Source of the DNA: CAZAMB01 sp964486335
Lineage (GTDB): Bacteria; Planctomycetota; Phycisphaerae; UBA1845
Direction: 5' to 3'
Length of the DNA: 64,000 bases
Assembly (NCBI GenBank): GCA_964486335.1
Contig: CAZAMB010000014.1
Span: 62,001 to 126,000, forward strand
Part shown: positions 1 to 8,979 of the stretch, one piece after another
How positions within the stretch are numbered: position 1 is the first letter of the stretch
How the letters are laid out: each line of letters opens with the position of its first letter
The notes under the pieces: model-generated
Told to the model about the DNA's origin: nothing
The model's input: the letters and a program-made list of their open reading frames with translations, nothing else
Databases searched by the model: none
Translations under genes and position numbers: made by a program

Positions 1-2739
1 TGGCCCGATGCGCGGGTTTCGCTTCAGGACGCCCTCGCAACTGCGGCTTCGGGCGACTCGGTGTGGGTCGCGCGAGGCACGTATAAACCCGGTTCAACGC
101 GAGCTGCAACGTTTCAGCTCCGTGACGGTGTGATGATCCTGGGCGGATTCGCCGGAACCGAAGATCCGACCACTTTCAACCCTGCAGCCCGTGACTTCGT
201 TGCTAACGTTACCACGCTCGACGGCAACATCGGCTCACCGGCTGCCACGGACAATGTCTTTCACGTCGTGACGGCAAGCGGCGTCGGTTCGACGGCCGTT
301 CTCGACGGATTCACCATCGCCGGCGGATTCGCCGACGGGTTGACGCAAAGTCGTCAGGATCTCGGCGGCGGAATGCTGTCCGTCGACGCCTCGCCGACCA
401 TTCGCAACTGCACGCTTCGCGACAACCAATCGGGCACGCGCGGCGGCGCGGTGCACATCGACGGCGGATCGCCGATGTTTCTCAATTGCCGATTCGTCGC
501 CAATCGCACGACGGTCACCCAGGCGGTCAACAATCTCGGCGGCGCGATCTATGCCAACGCTCCACAGGGCCGATCGGCCCAGGCACGATTCGTGAACTGC
601 CTGTTCGTCGGCAACCGGGCGGGCGTCGGCAATGGCGGATTCGGCGGCGCGATCTACGACGACACGCAGAGTCTTTCGACGTTCGTCAACTGCACACTGC
701 TTCATAACAAAGCCGACACGCATGGCGGAGCGATTTTTGGCGGGCCGGCGCTGACCAATTGCATTGTGTGGGGCAACAGCGATCGCGACGGCATGACTCG
801 TGCGTCGCAGATTCGCGGGGCGGCGGTCGCGACGTTTTCCGCCGTTCAGGGCGGTTGGGCCGGACTGGGCAACGTCGCCGATGATCCGCTTTTTCGCGAT
901 GCGTTCGGAGCCGACGGGCTGGCCGGAACAGCCGACGACGATGCCCGCCTCTCGCCCGGATCGCCCTGCATCGATGCCGGAGACAACGCCGCTTTGCCGC
1001 CCGCCGCCACGGTCGATCTCAATCGCGCCTCGCGGATCGTGGACGATCCGGTCACCCGCGACACTGGGCGACCGCTCGGCGTGGCGATCGTCGATATGGG
1101 AGCGTTTGAGTATCAGGCGCAGTGCGGGTCGGCGGCGGATTGCGACAATGGATTCTATTGCGACGGGATTGAGGAATGCGTCGGCGGGCGATGTCAGGCC
1201 GGAATCGGCCCCGATTGCGATGACGGCATCGCTTGCACGCGCGATTCATGCCGTGAAACCGATCAAGCCTGCGTTCACGAACCCGACGACTCACGCTGTG
1301 ACAACGGTGTGTATTGCGACGGTCAGGAAACTTGCGACGCACTGGCCGGATGTAAGCCGGGCATCGCGATCGTCTGCGACGATCATGTGGTCTGCACGAT
1401 TGACGCTTGCAATGAAGCAAATCGCGCATGCGCGCACATCCCCGATGCGTCGTTGTGCGATGATGGATTGTATTGCAACGGCGGCATGATCTGTGATGCG
1501 CTGTTCGGCTGCCAATCGGGCCCGCCGATCATCTGCTTCGATGGCATTCCATGCACAGTCGATCGGTGCGACGAGGCGATTCGCGGCTGCGTGTTCGAGC
1601 CCGATGATGCGCGATGCGACGACGGGTTTTTCTGCAACGGAAGCGAAAGCTGCACGCCGGGGGATTGCGTCGCGGGCGTTCCACCATGCGAGGAACTGGC
1701 GCTTTGTGACGAGGAAGCACGCCACTGCCTCTCCGTTCCACTGCCTTGCGACGAGGACGCCGAGTGCGACGACGACAATCCGTGCACCAACGACACATGC
1801 GCGGATGGATTCTGCGAGCGGTCGTACAACCTTGCCAACTGCGATGACGGAATCGGATGCACCGAGAACGACATCTGTCATCTGGGTCTGTGCTCGGGCA
1901 CGATGATGGCTGACTGCGGCGAAATACCGTCTCCTCCAACTCCTTCCCCGCCTGCGCCGATCGTCAATCTCGATCACGATGGCGACGGCGTGCCCGACGC
2001 CGACGATCGTTGCGCCGATACGTCGGCCGGCGCTTCGGTGGACATCTTCGGTTGCGCCTGTGCTCAAAGGGATGGCGACGCGGATGGGTCCGACGATTGC
2101 ACGGACCGCTGCCCCGATGATCCGAACAAGAGTAGACCCGGCGTCTGCGGATGCGGCGTTGCGGATCGCGACTCCGACGCTGACGACTCTCCGGATTGCG
2201 TCGATCGATGTCCGACCGACTCGCAGAAAACCGTTCCGGGCCTGTGCGAGTGCGGGACCGCCGACGACGATCGTGACGGCGACGGCACGCCCGACTGCGT
2301 CGACGGTTGCCCCGATGACGCATCGAAAACCAGCGCGGGCGTCTGCGGCTGCGGACTCGCGGATGCGGACGAAGACGGCGACGCGATCGCGGATTGTCGG
2401 GACGCATGCCCGAACACGCCGATTGGAACCGTCATTGACGAAACCGGGTGTCCCGTGGAACCGGCCCCGGGTGATCCGCTCCCGGATTCTGTTCCGTCCG
2501 ATGCCGACGAAGACGGCATTGCCGACGATTTGGACTATTGTCCTGATACGCCTAAAGGACTGGCGGTCGACGCCGACGGATGTCCGGCCGGTGAAATCCC
2601 TGTCGGTCAGGGTGTCGGCCAGTTGCCAGGGGGACGGTCATGTGGAGCGTGCGGAGCATTGGGAAGCCTCGGCTTCAGCCTCTGGCCGACCGTCCTTTTG
2701 ATGCTCGTGTTTCAAAGACGCCGAAACCCTGCCCCCTGA
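1..2739 (+). CDS. Large secreted surface protein, 5' partial: beta-helix, Cys-rich repeats, TSP3-like repeats
   Basis: The reading frame is open from base 1, so the start lies outside the window; 912 codons are visible. Residues about 1-340 look like a right-handed parallel beta-helix (choice-of-anchor Q type): the opening has the LQDAL...GDSVWVARGTY pattern, followed by GGG- and N-C-rich rungs. About 355-640 is a Cys-rich stretch built from repeats of roughly 47 residues with the core CDDGxxCTxDxC and CDNGxYCDG. About 650-860 holds Asp-rich thrombospondin type 3-like, probably calcium-binding, repeats (DxDGDGxxD). The C-terminus has SCGACG, a hydrophobic stretch (LWPTVLLMLVF) and RRR, which resembles a MYXO-CTERM-like sorting tail. 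It is probably an exported, surface-anchored protein; no enzymatic function is visible. Confidence 0.8.
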   Translation, partial: WPDARVSLQDALATAASGDSVWVARGTYKPGSTRAATFQLRDGVMILGGFAGTEDPTTFNPAARDFVANVTTLDGNIGSPAATDNVFHVVTASGVGSTAVLDGFTIAGGFADGLTQSRQDLGGGMLSVDASPTIRNCTLRDNQSGTRGGAVHIDGGSPMFLNCRFVANRTTVTQAVNNLGGAIYANAPQGRSAQARFVNCLFVGNRAGVGNGGFGGAIYDDTQSLSTFVNCTLLHNKADTHGGAIFGGPALTNCIVWGNSDRDGMTRASQIRGAAVATFSAVQGGWAGLGNVADDPLFRDAFGADGLAGTADDDARLSPGSPCIDAGDNAALPPAATVDLNRASRIVDDPVTRDTGRPLGVAIVDMGAFEYQAQCGSAADCDNGFYCDGIEECVGGRCQAGIGPDCDDGIACTRDSCRETDQACVHEPDDSRCDNGVYCDGQETCDALAGCKPGIAIVCDDHVVCTIDACNEANRACAHIPDASLCDDGLYCNGGMICDALFGCQSGPPIICFDGIPCTVDRCDEAIRGCVFEPDDARCDDGFFCNGSESCTPGDCVAGVPPCEELALCDEEARHCLSVPLPCDEDAECDDDNPCTNDTCADGFCERSYNLANCDDGIGCTENDICHLGLCSGTMMADCGEIPSPPTPSPPAPIVNLDHDGDGVPDADDRCADTSAGASVDIFGCACAQRDGDADGSDDCTDRCPDDPNKSRPGVCGCGVADRDSDADDSPDCVDRCPTDSQKTVPGLCECGTADDDRDGDGTPDCVDGCPDDASKTSAGVCGCGLADADEDGDAIADCRDACPNTPIGTVIDETGCPVEPAPGDPLPDSVPSDADEDGIADDLDYCPDTPKGLAVDADGCPAGEIPVGQGVGQLPGGRSCGACGALGSLGFSLWPTVLLMLVFQRRRNPAP

Positions 2740-2866
2740 AACGAAGCAGGGCACGGAGGGATGGGCGCCTCATTGGTCGAGCTGAGCCACAAGAGGACGC
2801 GAACGGTTGTCCATGCCTACCCTTTTCGCCTAGGATAATTCGGGTTGACGCGAGGAACGAAATCAC

Positions 2867-3109
2867 GTGAGGCCCGAAGACATTCTCCGATTCCTGAGAG
2901 CACGGCCATTCGAGCCATTCCGAATCCAAATGTCGGACGGCAGTACCTTCGACGTCGCGCATCCAGAGCTCACTATCGATGAGCGATCCACGGTCCTCGT
3001 GGGAGTGCCAGGACCGCTTGGACCGGACGGCCCCGTGGAACGCACCGAGTTTTGGGCTCTGGTGCACATCACCCGCGCCGAGAAACTCAACGGAGTGCCT
3101 TCGACGTAA
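2867..3109 (+). CDS. Small hypothetical protein
   Basis: 80 residues starting at a GTG, with GAGGA about ten bases upstream. The N-terminus (MRPEDILRFLRARPFEPFRI) and the pattern of a short acidic 'target sequence' region followed by a beta-rich stretch resemble small uncharacterised proteins that I recall as common in planctomycete genomes. No signal peptide, membrane segment or catalytic motif is seen. It lies 50 bases upstream of the TatD gene fragment and hicAB, on the same strand. Function unknown; that it is coding is supported by the start context and the conserved-looking N-terminus. Confidence 0.6.
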   Translation: MRPEDILRFLRARPFEPFRIQMSDGSTFDVAHPELTIDERSTVLVGVPGPLGPDGPVERTEFWALVHITRAEKLNGVPST

Positions 3110-3159
3110 CGACATTGGTCACTTGCGTAACGTCAACCTATGAAATAGGGAAACTCAGT

Positions 3160-3249
3160 GTGAACTACATCGACCCGCACATTCACATGGTTTCGCGGAC
3201 CACCGACGACTACGTCCGGCTGAATCAGTTGATCGGTGGAGCGCAATGA
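3160..3249 (+). pseudogene. Truncated duplicate of the TatD-family gene start (29 codons)
   Basis: Bases 3160-3219 match the first 60 bases of the intact TatD-family gene at 3731-3790 with four mismatches. The frame starts at GTG, encodes MNYIDPHIHMVSRTTDDYVR and then diverges, ending with TGA at 3249 inside an ATGA overlap with the hicA start. AGGGA lies seven bases before this GTG, whereas the intact copy has no good ribosome binding site. It may be the original gene start left behind by an insertion, now acting as a short leader translationally coupled to hicA. The repeat is seen; the history is inferred. Confidence 0.75.
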
Positions 3250-3500
3250 ACCGCCGCAAGCTATTCAAGCGGATCCTCGACGGAACGCGCGACGTTCGCT
3301 TCGCGGAGTTTGTCGCTCTGGTAGAGGCCTTCGGGTTTCGCCTTTCCCGCGTAAGCGGCAGCCACCATATTTTCGTCCGAAACGGCGTCCGAGAACTCGT
3401 CAACCTTCAAAATGTAGCCGGAAAAGCAAAACCGTATCAGATTCAACAGTGGCTTAAGCTGTTGGAACGGTATAATCTGACGATGGAGGACGAATCATGA
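3246..3500 (+). CDS. hicA: HicA-family toxin (predicted mRNA interferase)
   Basis: 84 residues, the usual HicA size. The family signature is the dsRBD-like fold with a His in GSHHIF (about residues 39-44), preceded by a segment typical of HicA (EFVALVEAFGFRLSRVSG); the GSHH His is the expected catalytic residue. HicA toxins bind and cleave mRNA and are neutralised by HicB. The gene overlaps hicB by four bases (ATGA), so the two are translationally coupled, and its own start overlaps the stop of the short TatD-like leader. The insertion context suggests acquisition as a cassette. Family assignment is fairly sure; activity is inferred. Confidence 0.85.
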   Translation: MNRRKLFKRILDGTRDVRFAEFVALVEAFGFRLSRVSGSHHIFVRNGVRELVNLQNVAGKAKPYQIQQWLKLLERYNLTMEDES

Positions 3501-3718
3501 CCGACTACCACATCAACATCTTTTACAGCGACGCCGACAAAGGCTATATCGCCGATATTCCTGATCTGAACGCCTGCTCGGCCTTTGGGCGAACGCCTCA
3601 GGAAGCGTTGAAGGAAGTGCAACGCGCCAAGACGGCGTGGCTCAAGGCGGCAAAGAAAGAGCGCAAGCCGATTCCAAAAGCGAGGTACCGCCCCGCAATC
3701 TATCAGGCCGCGTCGTGA
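3497..3718 (+). CDS. hicB: HicB-family antitoxin, short form
   Basis: 73 residues directly following and overlapping hicA. The sequence FYSDADKGYIADIPDL...SAFGRTPQEALKEVQRA is the typical HicB partial-RNase-H-like fold, which binds and blocks HicA. Many HicB proteins carry a further C-terminal ribbon-helix-helix or helix-turn-helix DNA-binding domain; here the protein ends with a short basic tail (KKERKPIPKARYRP), so no such domain is visible and self-repression of the promoter is doubtful. Only 12 bases separate it from the intact TatD-family gene, which may be read from the same transcript. Confidence 0.85.
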   Translation: MTDYHINIFYSDADKGYIADIPDLNACSAFGRTPQEALKEVQRAKTAWLKAAKKERKPIPKARYRPAIYQAAS

Positions 3719-3730
3719 GCACGCCATTCC

Positions 3731-4549
3731 GTGAACTACATCGACCCGCACATTCACATGGTCTCGCGGATCACGGACGACTACGTCCGCATGAGTCGCG
3801 CGGGGTGCGTGGCCGTCTCCGAACCGGCCTTCTGGGCGGGCTTCGACCGAGGATCGGCTGAGTCCTTCGCCGACTACTTTCGCCAATTGACCGAGGTGGA
3901 GCCGAAGCGCGCTGCGCAGTTCGGCATTCACCACATGTGCTGGCTGTGCATCAACGCCAAGGAAGCGGAGAACGTCGCCCTCGCGCGCGAAGTGATTTCG
4001 ATCATCCCGCGATACCTCCACCGACCCGGCGTGCTGGGCATCGGCGAGATCGGCCTCAACAAGAACACGCGCAACGAGTGCACGATCTTTCTCGAACACG
4101 TCGAACTGGCGATGAAAACCGACGAGCTGATCCTTGTTCACACGCCGCATCTGGCGGACAAGTACAAGGGCACGCGGATGATTCTCGATATGCTCTGTGA
4201 CGACGCTCGCGTCAAGCCCAATCGCGTGCTGATCGATCACGTCGAGGAGCACACGATCAAGCCCGCGCTCGATGCCGGATTCTGGGTCGGCATGACGCTC
4301 TATCCGGTGACGAAATGCACGCCCGAGCGAGCGGTGGACATGATTGAGCGCTTCGGCACCGAACGCATCATGGCCAACAGCGCCGGCGACTGGGGGCTGA
4401 GCAGCCCGATGAACCTGCCCGATTTTATCCGCGGGTTGCGCGCTCGCGGCCATAACGAAGCGACGATCCACAAGCTTGTTTACGACAACCCACGGCGATT
4501 CCTGGCGCAGTCGAGCCGATTCAACTTCGATGCGCAAACAAAGAGTTGA
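3731..4549 (+). CDS. TatD-family metal-dependent hydrolase
   Basis: 272 residues with the metal-binding pattern of the TatD/amidohydrolase superfamily: HxH in DPHIH (residues 5-9), GEIG in the middle with its Glu, VHTPH, LIDHVEEH and a late Asp in NSAGDWG. It resembles the TatD-like hydrolases encoded in the ebo clusters of bacteria (EboB-like), from memory, but no other ebo genes are next to it. The substrate is unknown. Translation starts at GTG 3731 without a convincing Shine-Dalgarno; the same 60 bases occur, with an AGGGA site, 571 bases upstream, so expression may depend on the upstream hicAB reading frame. Confidence 0.8.
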   Translation: MNYIDPHIHMVSRITDDYVRMSRAGCVAVSEPAFWAGFDRGSAESFADYFRQLTEVEPKRAAQFGIHHMCWLCINAKEAENVALAREVISIIPRYLHRPGVLGIGEIGLNKNTRNECTIFLEHVELAMKTDELILVHTPHLADKYKGTRMILDMLCDDARVKPNRVLIDHVEEHTIKPALDAGFWVGMTLYPVTKCTPERAVDMIERFGTERIMANSAGDWGLSSPMNLPDFIRGLRARGHNEATIHKLVYDNPRRFLAQSSRFNFDAQTKS

Positions 4550-4586
4550 CGGTGTTCAATGGTTGTGAATCACCGAAGAACGTGGA

Positions 4587-6626
4587 TCAGGGACAGCCGA
4601 CAGGACCGGGGAAGGGATAAGGCAAACCCCTGAACGCGTCGACACAGGCGGAAATCTGGTCGAAACCGACGTCCGGGGTCATGTCCGGCACATTTGCGGC
4701 CAAAACAGCCCTTGCTTTGATCGGCGCCGCCGGAAGACTCTTGAACTTGTTCACCATCGCGGAGATATCCGCGAAGTCTGGTTGAATCGAGACTTCGGGC
4801 GGACTGAACGGCGCCTCGACATCACCCCAGCGGGCCGTGCCGACCGTCACCGACGCCGAAACGAACGACGGCGCAAACAGGGAACAGCTCTCCAGAATCG
4901 TATCCACTTTATAACTGGAGCTGGGCAACACCTCCGCCCCGTAGACATGCAGCAAACCGACGGTGCTCCAATCCATATAGTGCGGCGTGCATTGCAAAGC
5001 GGCCGCTCGAAACACAATTTGGCTGCTTTGCGATTCGACGAATTCCATGGGCGGACCGACCCACCGGACTTTCCCCTCGAACGCCGCGAAACTAGCCGCC
5101 TCTCCGCCCGAATACGGTGGATTCGGGTGGTGAAGTGAAGTCAACGTCACTCGAATGGCCGTCGATCGCCCTGCGTTGGAAGGAATGATGGACAAAGTGC
5201 GGCTCTTCTGGACGTATTCCGCCTCGATCTGAACCGGCTCCAGCGCGGCGAGCCGAGCGACGCAATCGACGCTTTGCAGCGCCGCAAATGTATTGAGCCG
5301 TCCCCAACCGTACCGATTATCCCATCCCGGCGTGCCTCGATCATCGGCCGAGTACTGAATGACGTCTTCGATTTCGCTCACCAACAATTCGGGTTGATAT
5401 GACATCAATAACGCAGCGGTTCCGCTGACATGCGGAGTCGCCATCGACGTACCAAACTGAAGGTTGTACCCATTGCCGGTCCAGGTCGACAAAATGTCCT
5501 TTCCTGGCGCGCTCACATCCACTTGAGGTCCGTAATTCGAGAAGACGGCGAACACGTCGGCGTGATCCGTCGCGGACACGCCGATCACATTGGATGCCCT
5601 GGCCGGGTAAGCGACGACGCCGACCCCACCTGCGTTGTTGTTTCCCGCCGCGCCCACAACGACGATCCCCAGACCACGGGCATAGTTGATCGCGTTTTGC
5701 AGGTTCGTTACTTGGGGGACGGTCAAGTTGTAGTATTGAAGGCTGATATTCAGGATGTCCGCACCGTTGTCCGACGCCCACACAATCCCCGAACTCAAAT
5801 CCGATACGGCCCCAGTGCATCCATTGAGGACGCGCACGGGCATGATCATTGCCTCCCACGAAACGCCCGCGATGCCGAGGCCGTTGTTGCCCGAAGCCGC
5901 CGCGATTCCCGCAACATGCGTTCCGTGCGGGCAGCCGTCGGTCGTCAACGTGGGATTCCCCGGATCATTCGTGTTTCGGCCCGGAACCATTCGTGCCGAG
6001 TATTCCGGATGGGGATCGACGCCGCTGTCAATGATGGCAATCGTGACCGTCCCCGGATCACCCGTGTGAATCGACCACGCTTCGACCGCGTCGATATCAG
6101 CGTCAATCACCCCGCCGGAAATCTGACCCGTGTTGTTCAGCGCGTATTGCTGGTCGAAACTCGGATCGTCAGGTGTCAGCGCGACGCCGCCGATGCCGTC
6201 CTCAAAAGCAATTTCGATTTCATCGCGAAGTGAACTCGCAAACCTCGCCTGTTGGATCGTGTCGCTTCCGGTCGGAACATCCACGACGTACACGCGATCG
6301 AGTCCGAGCCGGCCCGCCAATTCGGGATTGCGAAACGGTCGAACATAGAGCGGCCTGACGCGCGACGCTCTCCATCCGTTGAAAAGCGATTTCGCTCTTG
6401 GACTTAAAAAGGACTTCGCGTCGGCGTTTGGATCGGCTTTCGCCGCAGAGCGGGCGGCGGCCATCGCGGCTTCCGTTTGTGGTGTAAACTGCACGATGAT
6501 GCGACGCGTCGAATATCCGCCGAATTCGTCAGGGAGCGCCGGGCGTTGGCCATGAGCGCGACCGCCCAATGTGCAAACGGCAAGCATCAAAGCAACTCGG
6601 CCCGGTAAGACACGCATTGGCATCAT
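4587..6626 (-). CDS. Secreted S8 (subtilisin-like) serine protease with dockerin-like C-terminus
   Basis: 679 residues from ATG 6626, chosen over a longer frame because AGGA lies five bases upstream and a signal peptide follows (RVALMLAVCTLGGRAHG). A prodomain-like region (RRIIVQF...) precedes a complete S8 triad: Asp in AIIDSGVD, His in HGTHVAGIAA and Ser in GTSMATPHVSG. The last 200 residues form a separate module starting near SLHHPNPPY and ending CVDAFRGLPYPFPGPVGCP, which also ends the neighbouring gene; inside it two segments (QPDFADISAMVNKFKS and GFDQISACVDAFRG) look like dockerin-type repeats. It is probably an extracellular endoprotease with a binding or anchoring tail. Same strand as the next gene, 175 bases apart. 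Confidence 0.9.
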   Translation of the reverse strand: MMPMRVLPGRVALMLAVCTLGGRAHGQRPALPDEFGGYSTRRIIVQFTPQTEAAMAAARSAAKADPNADAKSFLSPRAKSLFNGWRASRVRPLYVRPFRNPELAGRLGLDRVYVVDVPTGSDTIQQARFASSLRDEIEIAFEDGIGGVALTPDDPSFDQQYALNNTGQISGGVIDADIDAVEAWSIHTGDPGTVTIAIIDSGVDPHPEYSARMVPGRNTNDPGNPTLTTDGCPHGTHVAGIAAASGNNGLGIAGVSWEAMIMPVRVLNGCTGAVSDLSSGIVWASDNGADILNISLQYYNLTVPQVTNLQNAINYARGLGIVVVGAAGNNNAGGVGVVAYPARASNVIGVSATDHADVFAVFSNYGPQVDVSAPGKDILSTWTGNGYNLQFGTSMATPHVSGTAALLMSYQPELLVSEIEDVIQYSADDRGTPGWDNRYGWGRLNTFAALQSVDCVARLAALEPVQIEAEYVQKSRTLSIIPSNAGRSTAIRVTLTSLHHPNPPYSGGEAASFAAFEGKVRWVGPPMEFVESQSSQIVFRAAALQCTPHYMDWSTVGLLHVYGAEVLPSSSYKVDTILESCSLFAPSFVSASVTVGTARWGDVEAPFSPPEVSIQPDFADISAMVNKFKSLPAAPIKARAVLAANVPDMTPDVGFDQISACVDAFRGLPYPFPGPVGCP

Positions 6627-6800
6627 GGCGATCCTGGATCCGGTCTGACTTTCGCAAAAACGCCCTGTTTTCTCGATTGACCGGTGTGCCCCGCTCACCA
6701 TTGTAGCAACTTGCGCCCCGAAACGGCAAGACTTTTTCTTTATCGGACGACGTCTATGACTCGCGTCAAATGGACCACACTCTTCGACACAGCTTGCGCG

Positions 6801-8774
6801 TCATGGGCACGGCTGCGGACCCAGGTGTGGGTATCCAAGTCCTTTGAACGCATCCACACAGGCCGCAATATGAGTGAAGCCGAAATCTTCCGGCATGCTG
6901 ATGAGGCCAAGACCGCCCGGATCGCTTCCGACGAGCAACGCGCGGGCCTTCACCGGCGCGCCCTGAGCACTCTTGAACTTGCTCACCAAACCAGAAACAT
7001 CGCCGAAGTCGGGCTGCACCGAACTCGAGGGAGGATTGAACGGCGTGGATGAATCGCCCCAACGCGCCGTGTCGAGCAGTCCGACATAGGAGTAGTTGTC
7101 CGGGTTGCCCGGGTCGAGACCCTCTGGAATGGACCAGAGCTCGTACGATGAACTCGGAACGACCTCCGCTCCGGAAACGTACAGCAGGTCGACCGGACTC
7201 CAGTCGCGGTAATAGGCCGCGCACTGCAATCGAGACGCAAAAAGCGGCGTCGGATCGGCCGACGATTCCGGATAGGAGCGCGGTTCGCCGACCCATCGAT
7301 ACTCACCCTCGTACGCGCTGAAATCGGTGACCGACCCCACGGTGTACGGCGGATTCGGATGGTGCAGCGAAACCAGCTTCACCCGATAGGCGCTCGAAGT
7401 CGTCCCCGTAGTCGGGGCGAAGGAAACGAATCGCGGCTTGGGGCAAGTCGATCCTGCGTCTTGCGCGGCCACGCACACGCCACTCGCGTTGCATGTTCCC
7501 TCCGCAAGACATGGATCGCCCCAGTCGCAGGACAAACCTTGGGGCAACGGTGTGGTGATCGGAACGCCGCGGTTGTTGTTGAGGCTGCAACCGCCGATCA
7601 AGCAAGGTGTACTGGGCGGGATGTTGGCCACGGCACCGTTCGCGGGATTGCAGCATTGGGTTTCCGGATTCCAGCCGGGCTTAGGTGCGTTCACGCAAAC
7701 ACACGCGTTCTGACAAATATCCGTCGTGCAAGCGTCGTTGTCATTGCAATCCGCGTTGAACAAGCAGCTACAACATGGGACACCACTCGGCTCACAAGCT
7801 GATCCCGGTACGAAAACTCGGACGTTCCATGATGGCAATGACTGACACTCTGCCGCACTGACCAGGCTAGTGCAGGTCGTTGTTCCGGGTCCCAGGTTCG
7901 TGCAACACGCGCCACACGTCGTGTCAATCTGCCCGGGCAGAAACGACGCAATCGGGATTTCCTGTGCCATGGGGATCGTGTTGTCCTGCAAAAAAGTCTG
8001 GCTCAGGTCGAAGCCGATCGTGTAGAGCCCCTTGGCGGTTGGGGGCGTGTCGAGCACGAGCGTGCCGATGTAGCTCGGCGAAAAATCGGTCAAAGCCTCA
8101 AAGGGATCAACGGTCGTGCCAAACCTGTAGTCGATAATCCCCGGACAAAAGGGGTCACAAAGCATAGGAAGCCCTCCGAGGATCCACTCCGCATCGCATT
8201 GGTTCTGAAACTGGTATTCGCAAAACCCTGCAATGCAATAGGATGGTTCGCCAGCAAAGCAGGGCGAGGTGATCCCGCTCATTTGATTTCGACAGACAGA
8301 GTTCGTTCCGCAAGATTGGCTGGCCGGCAAAAGGTCACCGCCGTTGGCAGGCATTCCGGCGCAACTTGCATTCGATCCAAGAAAGCCGGTAGGGTCGACC
8401 CTGACCTGGACCGTTCGCAATACCTGCGGCGCCCAGCCGGTCACCCGAACTTCGAGCCAAATGCGCGCGGGAACTGAGCCGAGCGTCAGTTTTTGACCGA
8501 CAATGGACGACCCTGCCGGGTAGGAACTCGGCGGCACGGTCTGCGGCGAGACCGGTTGCAAGATGACCGACGCCGTCGCGCCACGCGCGATCGCATCGCG
8601 CATCGTCGTTTCCGGACCGGTCACCCGCCGCTGATCGCTCGATCGACGGGCCGGATCGTCCTCTTTGTCCGCAGTTGCTTGGCGGGTGGGTGCCGGAGGA
8701 AGTCCCGACGACAACGCCGCAAGGGCCGTAACGCTTGAAAGAGCGATCAATGTAGTTGCTGATGTCCGCTTCAT
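6801..8774 (-). CDS. Secreted Cys-rich protein sharing the protease's C-terminal module
   Basis: 657 residues with a signal peptide (MKRTSATTLIALSSVTALAALSSG) and AGGAGG eight bases before the ATG. The middle contains many Cys residues, including a CNDNDACTTDIC segment of the same type as the repeats in the large surface protein at the start of the window. The last 190 residues (from SLHHPNPPY to CVDAFKGLGYPHLGPQPCP) are clearly homologous to the end of the adjacent S8 protease. No catalytic motif is seen. It may be a surface or matrix protein, or a partner or substrate of the protease; neither is shown by the sequence. Confidence 0.8.
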   Translation of the reverse strand: MKRTSATTLIALSSVTALAALSSGLPPAPTRQATADKEDDPARRSSDQRRVTGPETTMRDAIARGATASVILQPVSPQTVPPSSYPAGSSIVGQKLTLGSVPARIWLEVRVTGWAPQVLRTVQVRVDPTGFLGSNASCAGMPANGGDLLPASQSCGTNSVCRNQMSGITSPCFAGEPSYCIAGFCEYQFQNQCDAEWILGGLPMLCDPFCPGIIDYRFGTTVDPFEALTDFSPSYIGTLVLDTPPTAKGLYTIGFDLSQTFLQDNTIPMAQEIPIASFLPGQIDTTCGACCTNLGPGTTTCTSLVSAAECQSLPSWNVRVFVPGSACEPSGVPCCSCLFNADCNDNDACTTDICQNACVCVNAPKPGWNPETQCCNPANGAVANIPPSTPCLIGGCSLNNNRGVPITTPLPQGLSCDWGDPCLAEGTCNASGVCVAAQDAGSTCPKPRFVSFAPTTGTTSSAYRVKLVSLHHPNPPYTVGSVTDFSAYEGEYRWVGEPRSYPESSADPTPLFASRLQCAAYYRDWSPVDLLYVSGAEVVPSSSYELWSIPEGLDPGNPDNYSYVGLLDTARWGDSSTPFNPPSSSVQPDFGDVSGLVSKFKSAQGAPVKARALLVGSDPGGLGLISMPEDFGFTHIAACVDAFKGLGYPHLGPQPCP

Positions 8775-8939
8775 GACGTGGTCCTCCTTCTAAAGGCCTA
8801 GGTACGCGCGTTTGCTCGCCGCGCATCGGCCAGTCCAAGGTGGTGCAGGACCACTGTAACAAATCAGCGATGTCAGATCAACTGTATTTTTCGTACTCTG
8901 CTCCGCGAGCGTCCAGCTCATCGGTTGCGAGCCGAGCTT

Positions 8940-8965
8940 GGGCTGAACCCTGTTAGGATCAGCCC
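8940..8965 (-). terminator. Possible terminator after the flagellin gene
   Basis: Inverted repeat GGGCTGA...TCAGCCC, with further pairing inside the loop, 15 bases beyond the flagellin stop on the minus strand. There is no following T-run, so it would be an atypical terminator or an mRNA 3'-end stabiliser. Confidence 0.4.
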
Positions 8966-8979
8966 GTCAGCCCGATTCA

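Noticed and set aside
1140..1650. Regular Cys-rich repeats considered as a CRISPR-like DNA array
   Set aside because: The repeat is at protein level (in-frame CDDG/CTxD patterns) with diverged DNA, not identical DNA repeats with spacers.
3443..4537. Long minus-strand frame opposite the TatD-family gene
   Set aside because: The plus-strand gene has clear metal-binding motifs; the opposite frame has none.
8940..8965. Hairpin after flagellin considered as a CRISPR-like or REP repeat
   Set aside because: Only one copy in the window; treated as a possible terminator.
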